Shown: in pieces, positions 17,270 through 25,709 of the stretch
Layout: every line of letters starts with the position of its first letter
How positions within the stretch are numbered: the first letter of the stretch is position 1
Assembly: GCF_013114625.1 (NCBI RefSeq)
Contig: NZ_VTXD01000042.1
Span: 1-38,916, forward strand
Origin: Vibrio sp. 99-70-13A1
Lineage (GTDB): Bacteria > Pseudomonadota > Gammaproteobacteria > Enterobacterales > Vibrionaceae
Direction of reading: 5' to 3'
Length of the DNA stretch: 38,916 nucleotides
Notes under the pieces: model-generated
What the model saw: only the letters and a program-made list of their open reading frames with translations
Told to the model about the DNA's origin: nothing
Database searches by the model: none
Program-made: the position numbers and the translations under genes

Positions 17270-17304
17270 ACATTAGCATTAGCTAAATAAGTTAATACTA
17301 ATGT
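17270..17304. other. Twelve-base-pair inverted repeat
   Basis: ACATTAGCATTA (17270-17281) and TAATACTAATGT (17293-17304) pair with one mismatch around an 11-base loop. It lies on the 3' side of the tRNA genes and might end their transcript or form part of an attachment region. No T-run is seen. Confidence 0.5.
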
Positions 17305-17396
17305 TCAGGCGGCAAAATTTCTCGCAACAAAGCGCTAAATATTAATTTCATTTTAATAAATTTTGGGGAGTAAAATATTGCTCGGATTGAGCTATA

Positions 17397-17471
<75 letters not shown>

Positions 17472-17508
17472 ATATTGTCTCGAAAAAAGACTGAATAGCG
17501 GCAAGACT

Positions 17509-17583
<75 letters not shown>

Positions 17584-17743
17584 ACATCGTCTTAACGAGA
17601 CTGATAATGCCACATCTAACTGAAAACGAAACCTTTTTTATTACCTTTTTCGTCTAAGTGGACGTATATTCAGCAAAGCGCTAGTTTTTTACACATTACC
17701 TAGCTCTCGATAAAATATAAACGTGATCCAGCGCACTGTCTTA

Positions 17744-19279
17744 TTACTCTACATTGAGGAGGCGAACTAGCTTTTCATAACTCATTGGTCTGCCAAACGC
17801 CCAGCCTTGGGCATATTCTATCCCCATTTTTGCAAGTGCTTGGTGCTGTACCGAGGTTTCTACCCCTTCAGCCACCAGTAACATCTTCTCTGCTCGGGCA
17901 ATATCAACTATATGTTGAATTAATGATGAACGAATCGCCCCATCTTCAACGTCAATGACAAAGCTCCTGTCAATTTTAAGCACTTGGCTGTTTATTTTCC
18001 TCAGTTGATTAAGGTTCGAGTACCCTGTACCAAAATCATCTATGGCAATATCCACACCTTTCGCTTGTAGCTGGCTAAGCGTGTTGCATGCCCCGTCCCC
18101 TTCTAAATATTCACTCTCTGTTACCTCTAACATTATTTTTCCAGGGAAGCCGTTAAAGGTATCCAGTGTGAGTAAAGATTCTACATTCCCATTGGCTATA
18201 TCCTGAGGGTATATGTTCATACTTAGTTTGAATTCGCTGTGGCTAATTGGCTGTGTTTCTTTCATAGCTTTGAGCATGACCTGTTCGGTGAATTGCCAAG
18301 TTTTATTTAGTTGACTAATTAGCGGAATAAATTCATCAGGAGTCAACGCTCCGTATTGGTCTTCAAACCTTGCAAGCATTTCAACACCAATTATCTTCCC
18401 ACTTTTCAGTTCAACGATCGGTTGGTATAAGCAATAAAATTGGTTAGCCGCTAACCCTCTCTGTACCCGCTTAATCGGTGTCCACTGAACTTGAAAATAC
18501 TTATGCACTAGTAAGTAAGCAAAAACGGAAAAACAGATAGAAAGTAATGTGGTTAATTCGAACAGTAATGGCGGGTATTCACTTCGGCTTAATAATTTGG
18601 GTTTAACCGCCACACACACTCGCTTATATGAGTTGCATTTGATAACAGAGACTAAAGCCGGTGACATCAGACTCATTGGTTGCTCTTTTTTGGCTTCATC
18701 AGCAACGCCTTCTTGGCCCGCCCACGTATAGGTTTGATCATTCCCGTTAAAGAACATTTCCCATTCATAATCTTCACTGACTAAATGACCGAATGTTGTT
18801 GGCTCAACGACGACATTATAATTGTTATAACGTGCGATCAGTGCCGAGTGTTCTTGGTCAAAAAAGATTAAGTTTTCAAAACTCCAATATTCAATGCCAT
18901 CTTCTGTCACAAAATTTGGTGGGGTTCTGTCTTTAAATGGTACATCTAATCGCCCTAAGCCTGTCGTACAAACTAAGTCACCGTCAGTGAAATAGCCGAC
19001 ATCTTTAATATATTGCGAACGGAATAATGTTTTGCGCATTTCAAGCAGGTTTTCATCGGAACATTGCTCGAAAGGAAGGATATTTAAGTTAGTTAAGCTC
19101 AGTATGATTTCATCTTTTATATCATTGGCACTCGCCAACATTTTTGATGCTTCAACTGTTGTTTGTTGCCATAACTGGTATGACAAAATTCTTGAAATGA
19201 CAATCGACGAGCCAAAATAGATAAAGATGGCTATGACAACAGATACGACCATTTGACGGCGTTTAGTTCTACGGTCCAA
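17744..19279 (-). CDS. CSS-motif EAL cyclic-di-GMP phosphodiesterase
   Basis: A 511-residue inner-membrane protein with segments at about 10-32 and 240-258 and a periplasmic CSS-type domain between. In that domain the motif reads CSD (Cys73) with a partner Cys104; Cys215 and Cys222 are additional. In E. coli CSS proteins (PdeB, PdeC) disulfide state controls activity, so redox or DsbA/DsbB input is likely by analogy. The EAL domain has EML at 300-302 instead of EAL, but the catalytic Glu is kept, as are the NIY block, EVTE, DDFGTGYSN, KIDRSF, AEGVE and the QGWAFGRP end. Hydrolysis of cyclic-di-GMP is expected. There is no GGDEF domain. Confidence 0.9.
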   Translation of the reverse strand: MDRRTKRRQMVVSVVIAIFIYFGSSIVISRILSYQLWQQTTVEASKMLASANDIKDEIILSLTNLNILPFEQCSDENLLEMRKTLFRSQYIKDVGYFTDGDLVCTTGLGRLDVPFKDRTPPNFVTEDGIEYWSFENLIFFDQEHSALIARYNNYNVVVEPTTFGHLVSEDYEWEMFFNGNDQTYTWAGQEGVADEAKKEQPMSLMSPALVSVIKCNSYKRVCVAVKPKLLSRSEYPPLLFELTTLLSICFSVFAYLLVHKYFQVQWTPIKRVQRGLAANQFYCLYQPIVELKSGKIIGVEMLARFEDQYGALTPDEFIPLISQLNKTWQFTEQVMLKAMKETQPISHSEFKLSMNIYPQDIANGNVESLLTLDTFNGFPGKIMLEVTESEYLEGDGACNTLSQLQAKGVDIAIDDFGTGYSNLNQLRKINSQVLKIDRSFVIDVEDGAIRSSLIQHIVDIARAEKMLLVAEGVETSVQHQALAKMGIEYAQGWAFGRPMSYEKLVRLLNVE

Positions 19280-19480
19280 TAGAGCTCCCTATATTTTTTA
19301 CACATTGAAAAATTTATAAAAATACGTTTGCGTACACTTTTTAAATAAGCTTAGTACAAATTGGGTAGATGTAAGGCTCAAGCATTCAATGTTGGTAAAA
19401 AGTCTGCGTTAAATCACCTAAATTTCTCGTTATTTTAAAACACCTCTGGTACATTTGCCGCAAATTTGTTCATCCCATAA

Positions 19481-20650
19481 ATGCCCATGCCTTCGCAGTA
19501 TAGAATTAACAAAATTGTTGAGATTGGAGACACCCTTCATCGCAGTGGTTGTGCCCCATATAAACTAGAAAAGTACACTCAATACTATGCAAAAAAGCAT
19601 GGGGTTGATGTGATGATTCAAGCGACGCCCACAGCCATAAACTACCAATTTCCTGATGACAATAATGCTGTAATACTAAAACGTCATAAACCGGCATCTA
19701 TAAATCTAAGTTTGCTTGCTAATACGATTATTCGAATTAACCAACCGAGCAGTGAACCCGTTCCTGAACCCGTTGGCTATTCAAAAGTGATTAGCGCGCT
19801 TGCAAATATGGGGATTCCACCTGCTTACTTGATGCTAGTAGGCAGTACCTTGGAGGCTGTGGCTTTTTCAGTCTTGCTTGGGTTTATGGTTTGGGTATGC
19901 CAGCAAGTCTGCCATTCACGAAGAGCCATTGCCGCAGAATTTATCTCTGCTCTTATCACTGGTATTTTTGTCGCATTCTTAGCAAGCACTGGTATGCCAA
20001 TTCCGATTTGGGCACTTTGTATTGCATCCGTCGTTCTATTTGTCCCCGGATTGTCGATTGCAAACGCTCTAGAATGCCTGGCTTTTAATGATTTAGTGTC
20101 GGGGACCAGCTTATTGGGGCAAAGCGCACTTTCCTTAATTAAGCTTTTTGTTGGAATTGTCATGGGGCTTAACATTGGTGAAGCGGTCTGGGGACAAGTT
20201 GAGTCAATTTCTTATACTAATGAAGTGCCCACTTGGATGCACGTTTTTGGGCTGGTGCTCATCTCAGTATGTATAGGGGTGATATTTAACGCGCGTCCAA
20301 AGGATATATTACTTGGACTTCCTGTCGCGGTGCTAGGTATGTGGGGACCATTCTATTTAGGATTTGATAGTGGCTGGGTAGTAGGAACTTGGGTTACTAC
20401 CGTTCTCATTACACTTTATGGAACTTGGATAGCCAAAAGAATGAACCTAACTGGGGCAATCTATATTGTTCAAGGCATCATCATTCTTGTGCCTGGTAGC
20501 CGTGTACTCGTGAGTGCTAGCCAATCGGTATTTGAGCAATCTATATTGCCAATCCCAAGTATTGGTTTGTCTGCTTTATTTATGTTTTCAGCAATCGTGG
20601 CAGGGCAAATTACTGCTTACTCTATTTACTCACCTAAAGTTGAACGATAG
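19481..20650 (+). CDS. ThrE-family threonine/serine exporter-like protein
   Basis: A 389-residue protein with the ThrE architecture: an N-terminal soluble stretch (GDTLHRSGCAPYKLEKY, a DUF1212 hallmark) then about ten membrane helices. The first membrane half includes FVPGLSIANALECLAFNDLVSG, here read as FVPGLSIANALE then LAFNDLVSG, and the second half repeats the layout with LVPGSRVL. Single-chain fusions of the two halves are normal for ThrE proteins of corynebacteria and many others. Export of threonine/serine in exchange for protons is the family role; the substrate here is not shown. No clear ribosome site precedes the ATG; the ATG two codons on is an equal choice. Confidence 0.8.
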   Translation: MPMPSQYRINKIVEIGDTLHRSGCAPYKLEKYTQYYAKKHGVDVMIQATPTAINYQFPDDNNAVILKRHKPASINLSLLANTIIRINQPSSEPVPEPVGYSKVISALANMGIPPAYLMLVGSTLEAVAFSVLLGFMVWVCQQVCHSRRAIAAEFISALITGIFVAFLASTGMPIPIWALCIASVVLFVPGLSIANALECLAFNDLVSGTSLLGQSALSLIKLFVGIVMGLNIGEAVWGQVESISYTNEVPTWMHVFGLVLISVCIGVIFNARPKDILLGLPVAVLGMWGPFYLGFDSGWVVGTWVTTVLITLYGTWIAKRMNLTGAIYIVQGIIILVPGSRVLVSASQSVFEQSILPIPSIGLSALFMFSAIVAGQITAYSIYSPKVER

Positions 20651-20704
20651 CTCTTAAGTAAATACTAAGCTTCTCACCTAGCTGTAATCACGAGCTAAAG
20701 AAAA

Positions 20705-20748
20705 AGCCCTATTCAAATATCGCTCTTAAGCAACCTTTGAATAGGGCT
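20705..20748 (-). terminator. arfA terminator overlapping the coding end
   Basis: On the minus strand AGCCCTATTCAAA (20748-20736) pairs perfectly with TTTGAATAGGGCT (20717-20705) around an 18-base loop, followed by TTTTTC. The 5' arm is arfA coding sequence and the arfA stop codon (20726-20728) lies in the loop. Confidence 0.85.
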
Positions 20749-20950
20749 CTTTGCCTCTATACTTAGCTTTTCTTGTGAAGCTCCCTTTTCCTTTTTTCGC
20801 TTTTTCTACTCGGCTTCTAAATATTCTACTCGTCACTACTGCTTTCAATGCGTTGTCTTTCACTATTCCCCGCCCGGTTTCGACTTCAATAAACTCGGTT
20901 ATATCTACCCGATTTGAAGCAGGCTTCAGCGCCTTTTTCTTCTTACTCAT
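20726..20950 (-). CDS. arfA: Alternative ribosome-rescue factor A
   Basis: A 74-residue basic protein. The block GIVKDNALKAVVTSRIFRSR, followed by VEKAKKGKGSFTRKAKYRG, matches the conserved part of ArfA, which frees ribosomes stalled at the end of non-stop mRNA by recruiting RF2. The start at 20950 (MSKKKKALKP) is chosen over an in-frame ATG 18 bases upstream because AAAGGA is well spaced to it. The hydrophobic tail that makes full-length E. coli ArfA unstable is absent here. The stop codon lies in the loop of the terminator hairpin; the known arfA control, in which a 3' hairpin yields non-stop mRNA subject to tmRNA tagging, may work here. Confidence 0.88.
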   Translation of the reverse strand: MSKKKKALKPASNRVDITEFIEVETGRGIVKDNALKAVVTSRIFRSRVEKAKKGKGSFTRKAKYRGKEPYSKVA

Positions 20951-20968
20951 AATTTTTCCTTTCATCAT

Positions 20969-21308
20969 TTAGGAAATGTGGATTAACCACATATTCATAA
21001 CTATCATAATCGATTTAAAGCAAGAGTTTCACAAAAAATATCAGAAAACGTCATGCTATTGTAAACCCATGATATTTAAGGGATGAGAAATTTGACAGCC
21101 AGCATATATCGCTCGTTTTATGCCTTGAATTCGTTGACTTGACCCTCAATTGATTTAGACTCAGAACCCGGCTAGAAAGAAAATTCTTTGTATATACACA
21201 TTTCGTCGGATTACTAGTAACCCCGTTGTGTTGTACACAATAGCAATAAATTTTTCCGCGCTATCGTGCCACAATTGGCTCATAATAATTAAATTTCAGG
21301 ATATCAAC
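20969..21308. promoter_or_regulatory. Intergenic region and cold-shock gene leader
   Basis: About 340 bases between the divergent arfA and csp genes. It holds a 15-base dyad TTGTGT-TGT-ACACAA at 21226-21240, roughly 70 bases before the csp start, and an AGGA ribosome site near 21298. A long structured leader is usual for cold-inducible csp genes, but I cannot fix the transcription start. Confidence 0.4.
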
Positions 21309-21518
21309 ATGTCTAACACAGTTACTGGTACAGTAAAATGGTTTAACGAAACTAAAGGTTTCGGTTTCATTCAACAAGAAAACGGCGCTGACGTATTTGC
21401 ACACTTTTCTGCAATCACAGGCGACGGTTTCAAAACTCTAGCTGAAGGTCAAAAAGTTGAGTTCACTGTATCTCAAGGTCAAAAAGGCCCACAAGCAGAC
21501 AGCATTAAAGTACTTTAA
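21309..21518 (+). CDS. CspA-family cold-shock protein
   Basis: A 69-residue single cold-shock domain. RNA-binding motifs are KGFGFI (RNP1, about 16-21) and VFAHF (RNP2, about 29-33); the start GTVKWFNETKGFG is canonical. It binds single-stranded RNA/DNA and melts secondary structure; whether this copy is cold-inducible is not shown. The frame is open further upstream to 21228, but ribosome site and family length fix the start at 21309. Ends at a strong terminator. Confidence 0.95.
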   Translation: MSNTVTGTVKWFNETKGFGFIQQENGADVFAHFSAITGDGFKTLAEGQKVEFTVSQGQKGPQADSIKVL

Positions 21519-21542
21519 TTAAGTCGCTTATCGCTTTCTAAG

Positions 21543-21571
21543 AATAGCCAGCATCTGCTGGCTATTTTTTT
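21543..21571 (+). terminator. Rho-independent terminator of csp gene
   Basis: Stem AATAGCCAGC / GCTGGCTATT with a four-base loop, followed by seven T residues. Confidence 0.9.
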
Positions 21572-21631
21572 GCGCGCTAATCAAAGAATTAGGGTAATAT
21601 CGCCTTCCACTATTTTATCTAAGATGTATAC

Positions 21632-22171
21632 ATGGCTCTTAAACCAACAATCTATAAGTTTCGAATTTCTCTCACTGATATGAACCGCGATTATTACGAC
21701 TCTTTTAATCTAACGATTGCTCAGCACCCATCAGAAACAGAACAACGCATGATGGCTCGTATCATTGCCTTTTGTTTGAATGCATCACCAGAACTTCAAT
21801 TTACTAAAGGCTTATCAAGCATTGAAGAACCGGATTTATGGGAAAAGACACTTGATGATCAAATTGTGGAATGGATTGACGTTGGTGAACCTGATCCTGA
21901 ACGTGTGAAGAAAGCGACACGTTTATCTAAGAATGTAAAAGTGTTCAGTTTCAATACGAAGTCAAATGTTTGGTGGGAACAAAATAAAGGTAAATTTGGT
22001 TATCTAAATGCTGACATTACACGTTTAAGTAATGATGGTATCCAACAGATGGCAGCCATGACGCAACGTACAATGGACTTATCGGTCATGCTTTCAGGTA
22101 ATTCTGCATTTGTTAACAGTGATACTCAGTCGGCTGAGGTTACATGGGAAGAACTGCAAAGCAATGATTAA
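21632..22171 (+). CDS. yaeQ: YaeQ family protein
   Basis: A 179-residue protein matching the YaeQ family throughout: KPTIYKFRISLTDMNRDYY at the N terminus, HPSETEQRMMARIIAFCLNA, and GEPDPERVKKATR in the middle. Structures of the family show a PD-(D/E)XK nuclease-like fold; the biological role is not established. Its end overlaps the next gene by eight bases, so the two are co-transcribed. Confidence 0.92.
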   Translation: MALKPTIYKFRISLTDMNRDYYDSFNLTIAQHPSETEQRMMARIIAFCLNASPELQFTKGLSSIEEPDLWEKTLDDQIVEWIDVGEPDPERVKKATRLSKNVKVFSFNTKSNVWWEQNKGKFGYLNADITRLSNDGIQQMAAMTQRTMDLSVMLSGNSAFVNSDTQSAEVTWEELQSND

Positions 22172-22703
22172 ACTGAGCAAAACGTTAGAGCAATCAGGGT
22201 TCGATAACATACAAGCATTAGTGGAAGGTTATGAATCTGAGCTTGAAACTTTTATTGATCAGAACCAAAATCTGTTTGCTCATGCATGCACTAACAAGCC
22301 TCAAAACACACAACGCCAAACTCTTCTTGGGTTGCTCACGAAATCTCACATTGATGCGAGTTATGGCGTTGAGTCAAATAAAGACACCAGCCATGCAATG
22401 CAAAAAATCTTTGATGACACTGTCGGTGTTGAAAACAGTCAGAAGTTTCAAAACTCTCATATCAAACATTTAGTGTTTGTTACGCATTTATGGCTGTTTG
22501 TTCAGGGTAGAATGGGAATGGATTTCAGTTTGGCGAATGATCATGCTGCCGCTACTTCAAAACTTATCTTGAATATTCAACCCGGTGATTTTGAAGTTCA
22601 AAGAACTGGTTTTATGGCAAGTTTTTACGACGGCTTTTCTTTGTATTCTGCCAACCAACCACAATCTCGCTGGTCAAAATTTTTAAATATCTTCAATCGT
22701 TAG
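22164..22703 (+). CDS. Unknown protein coupled to yaeQ
   Basis: A 179-residue protein I do not recognise. It lacks a signal peptide or membrane segment and is rich in Gln, Asn, Ser and His. The start MIKLSKTLEQSGF at 22164 is preferred over an in-frame ATG at 22110 because it lies at the yaeQ stop (the two overlap by eight bases), the usual arrangement for coupling. A perfect AT-rich hairpin follows at 22756-22778. Confidence 0.65.
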   Translation: MIKLSKTLEQSGFDNIQALVEGYESELETFIDQNQNLFAHACTNKPQNTQRQTLLGLLTKSHIDASYGVESNKDTSHAMQKIFDDTVGVENSQKFQNSHIKHLVFVTHLWLFVQGRMGMDFSLANDHAAATSKLILNIQPGDFEVQRTGFMASFYDGFSLYSANQPQSRWSKFLNIFNR

Positions 22704-22755
22704 TTTTTGAATGCGCTTTAAGCACATTGAGCCAGTCAGCTACATCAAAATACCA

Positions 22756-22778
22756 AAGTACTTATATTCTAAGTACTT
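22756..22778. other. Perfect AT-rich hairpin
   Basis: AAGTACTTA and TAAGTACTT around a five-base loop, 53 bases after the yaeQ-linked gene. No T-run. Confidence 0.5.
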
Positions 22779-22822
22779 AAAATACCCTAACGATGCACTG
22801 GTTATTTGAATTGAAGGTCTTC

Positions 22823-22973
22823 GGCTGCTACTAATTGACTCTAAAGGCTATGCAGTTACTCGACAGACTACATAGCCACTCTACTGGCTACTTAGTCATT
22901 CCATAGGCTTTTTTAGCCAATAGTTATTCTGCGGGTTATTTAGTTACGCTACAGGCTCTTTATTTTCAATCGT
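22823..22973. repeat. Degenerate 20-bp tandem array at the diguanylate cyclase stop codon
   Basis: Seven units, each opening with GGCT or a one-base variant: 22823-22845 (23 bp), 22846-22865, 22866-22885, 22886-22905, 22906-22933 (28 bp, insertion), 22934-22953 and 22954-22973. Examples are GGCTACTTAGTCATTCCATA and GGTTATTTAGTTACGCTACA. The last two cover the stop codon (22944-22946) and last codons of the cyclase gene. Confidence 0.7.
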
Positions 22974-24476
22974 CTTATCTCGCTCTTCTTGGCAAAGACC
23001 ATTTGCTCTTTGGCTATTACCTTGCAGATCACCGTCATCCTCGGTTATAGCACTTCTTTGTCCTGCAATAACGACTTGGTTTCTCCCACTATCTTTGGCT
23101 TGATAAAGCGCTAAATCGGCCTGTTTAAATAAAGCTTTCAAACTCACTTCTCGATCAGAACCACGGGACATAGAAACACCCACAGAACAAGTCACGAAAC
23201 CTAGCCCGCCATTGTTAGGATGTTGAATTTTCTTCAGCCATACATTGGTTCTCAATAATTCAGCGAGAGAGCTAACACCGCTAGCGGATGATTTCTCACA
23301 AACAATAACGAACTCTTCTCCACCAAATCGATACACTTTATCTGAATGAGGATTAATACTTGTTCTGAACGCTTTGGCGACAGCTTGAAGGGCCTCATCA
23401 CCGGTAGCATGGCCAAATTCATCGTTATAGGCTTTAAAATTATCAATATCGATGATAATTAGCCCAAACCATCGATCGTTCTTCCAAGAGCTTTCTAGGG
23501 TTAAGTTTGCTTGTGTTTCGTACGCGAACCGAGAGTAAACACCTGTAAGTACATCAAATAAAGACTGCCTTCTAAGCCCTAACATTTGATTTTGTATTCT
23601 ACGAATGAGCGAAGCATAGCGTTGTGCCAGCTTTCCTAATTCGTCAGAGCGATGTTGCTCAGGAATAGAATCAACATCTATAGAGTCGATGTCCCCTTCC
23701 ATACTTTCAGCTAAGCGATGTATTGGCTGAATGATCCTACGGCTTGCCCAAACAATTAAGGCAATCGAAAATAAAATAGCAATAAAGGCTTCACGAGCTA
23801 GAAGGAAGATAGTGTCAATCTTAAATTGAGTCAGGCTTGTCGCATCGAAAACAGCCCATAAATAACTGTCTTCAGAGTTTAAGAGAGGAAGTTTGAGGTA
23901 AAGCAAGCAAGAGTTTAGATCCAGAACATAATCAGAATGAGTAAAATCTGGTTCAAAATAGATATTTCCAAATAGGTTCTCAAGACGAATATGGTTACTT
24001 AACCTATCTTGTTTATCGAGCAGTCGATCAAGCACATAAGTAAGTTTAAACCTTTCTTCTTCAGAGGCCGTCATAAGACGTTCTCTTAGCCCTTTGATAC
24101 TAATTTCAAGTTCATCATTTTGTTCAAATAGTGCTTCAGTATTCCACAATTCACCGACATCTTTTGCCCATGCAACATTGTAGGATTCTTCATTTTTTGA
24201 AGTGGCGATAACTTCGAAATAAAATAAATTTGGCGTTTCGTCGTAACCAGCAAGAGCATGCTGAGTGGCTACGTAATTATAATTCAACCCTCTGGCAGCA
24301 AACGACACATCTTTCAGTATATGTTGCATAGATGAGTTTGCTAAACGGACTTCAGAGGCTATTTTCCCGCTCCACTCACTTGCATAACGCGTATAGCTAA
24401 AAGACCCAACAAGCCAAAGAACAAGCAGCATATGCGTCACAAATAATAACTGGTTTAAATTAAGCCTTCGAAGCAT
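22944..24476 (-). CDS. Membrane diguanylate cyclase (HAMP-GGDEF)
   Basis: A 510-residue protein that should make cyclic-di-GMP from two GTP. It has a membrane segment at about 9-25, a periplasmic sensor region to about 225, a second segment (226-244), a HAMP domain (about 245-298), then a GGDEF domain with intact GGEEF at 385-389 and IDIDNFKAYND for metal and guanine binding. The inhibitory RxxD site is not present (Pro in place of Arg), so product inhibition through that site is not expected. A low-complexity acidic tail of about 45 residues ends the protein, and the tandem array runs over its stop codon. Confidence 0.92.
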   Translation of the reverse strand: MLRRLNLNQLLFVTHMLLVLWLVGSFSYTRYASEWSGKIASEVRLANSSMQHILKDVSFAARGLNYNYVATQHALAGYDETPNLFYFEVIATSKNEESYNVAWAKDVGELWNTEALFEQNDELEISIKGLRERLMTASEEERFKLTYVLDRLLDKQDRLSNHIRLENLFGNIYFEPDFTHSDYVLDLNSCLLYLKLPLLNSEDSYLWAVFDATSLTQFKIDTIFLLAREAFIAILFSIALIVWASRRIIQPIHRLAESMEGDIDSIDVDSIPEQHRSDELGKLAQRYASLIRRIQNQMLGLRRQSLFDVLTGVYSRFAYETQANLTLESSWKNDRWFGLIIIDIDNFKAYNDEFGHATGDEALQAVAKAFRTSINPHSDKVYRFGGEEFVIVCEKSSASGVSSLAELLRTNVWLKKIQHPNNGGLGFVTCSVGVSMSRGSDREVSLKALFKQADLALYQAKDSGRNQVVIAGQRSAITEDDGDLQGNSQRANGLCQEERDKTIENKEPVA

Positions 24477-24817
24477 GTCGACTCATCGTATCTATAACTA
24501 TGTTGAAGAACTTGAAACTGATGATTTCCTGAGTCACTAAACCCTCTAATAACTCATAGGGACATGGCTTGATTTTAGTAAGGTTAATGATGGAGTTAAC
24601 AACAATAAACATTGGTTTTGTTGAAAAACCTCTACTAATAGTCTGGAAATTGCTCGTTTCAGATCTTTTTCATTCGGAAAAAAGTGACCGAAAGATAGCA
24701 TTTATAAACCTAAGTAACTATTTATATTTAATCGATGAATGAATTTCACTTCTATAATTTGACAACGGCAGCAGTTGAATAAAGCATCGACTTCGGCATT
24801 ATTCCTCTAAAATGAAA
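24477..24817. other. Gene-free intergenic region
   Basis: About 340 bases between the start of the cyclase gene and the folE terminator. It should contain the cyclase promoter. I see no repeat or motif that I can name. Confidence 0.4.
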
Positions 24818-24845
24818 AAGCCCCAGTATCGAAATACTAGGGCTT
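24818..24845 (-). terminator. folE terminator
   Basis: Stem AAGCCCCAGTAT / ATACTAGGGCTT with one mismatch and a four-base loop; on the minus strand it is followed by TTTTTCATTTT, in the right place for folE. Confidence 0.85.
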
Positions 24846-24871
24846 AGAACTTTAAAATATCGAGTTAACTC

Positions 24872-25525
24872 TTATCGCAAACCATGCAGAAATTCATGTC
24901 GAGTCGCAGGATTTGACTTAAATAAACCACCGAGAGCCGTCGTCGTCGTTTCGCTGGTTGCATCCATCACACCACGTGATTTTACGCAATAATGCACGGC
25001 ATCCATAGTAACAGCGACATCGTCCGTTTCTAATAACGTCTGAAGTGCAATTAAAATTTGCTGAGTCATGCGCTCTTGAACTTGCGGGCGCTGAGCAAAG
25101 AAACGAACAATACGGTTTATTTTTGATAAGCCGATGATTTTCCCTCTAGGGATATAAGCAACCGCCGTTTTACCATCAATAGTGACAAGATGATGCTCAC
25201 ACGTGCTAGTCACAGTAATATTTTTTACGCAAACCATCTCACTCACTTTCATCTTATTTTCGATAACAGTGATTTTAGGAAAGTTAGCGTAATCCAGACC
25301 AGAGAACACTTCATCAACGTACATTTTTGCAATGCGTTGTGGCGTTTCTTCTAAACTATCGTCTGAAAGATCGAGTTCAAGAAGAGTTAAGATCTCACGC
25401 ATATGATGCTCGATACGCTCTTTCTTTTCTTCTCGGCTGACATCATTCGGGCTCATTGGTGTTTCTAACCCGCGGCTTGCTAGCGCATCTTTAACCAACT
25501 TCGCTGATTCGCTAAGACCTGACAT
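24872..25525 (-). CDS. folE: GTP cyclohydrolase I
   Basis: A 217-residue enzyme converting GTP to dihydroneopterin triphosphate, the first step of folate synthesis. Zinc ligands Cys109, His112 and Cys180 match Cys110/His113/Cys181 of E. coli, and catalytic His111 is in TCEHHLVTI. KIIGLSKINRIVRFFAQRPQ and the C-terminal CVKSRGVMDATSETTTT are diagnostic for the long FolE type rather than FolE2. It is divergent from moeA; the enzyme is unrelated to molybdopterin synthesis except through shared GTP-derived pterin chemistry. Confidence 0.97.
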   Translation of the reverse strand: MSGLSESAKLVKDALASRGLETPMSPNDVSREEKKERIEHHMREILTLLELDLSDDSLEETPQRIAKMYVDEVFSGLDYANFPKITVIENKMKVSEMVCVKNITVTSTCEHHLVTIDGKTAVAYIPRGKIIGLSKINRIVRFFAQRPQVQERMTQQILIALQTLLETDDVAVTMDAVHYCVKSRGVMDATSETTTTALGGLFKSNPATRHEFLHGLR

Positions 25526-25709
25526 TGAACTTCCCTTCTTTTATTACCCCTTTTGGATGGCTGAAAGGATACTCGGAATTTTGATTAATTACACCCATAT
25601 TTTAAGGGAGGTCATTATTTACAAGCCCCAAATATGCTAGAGTGCCCGCAGTTATGTCAGCCCTGCTGACCTATAAATCAATATAATAAAAGTTAAAGGA
25701 AATTCAATT

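Noticed and set aside
17323..17333. Solo IS end near the tRNA genes
   Set aside because: CGCAACAAAGC matches the IS terminal repeat at 11565-11582 over 11 bases, but the flanks differ and nothing else of the IS is present; chance is likely.
22823..22973. CRISPR array
   Set aside because: Units are contiguous and diverged, without unique spacers, and there are no cas genes; the same holds for 36014-36127.
25526..25709. Moco riboswitch before moeA
   Set aside because: Only a small six-base stem (25656-25670) is present; the multi-helix Moco aptamer is not seen.
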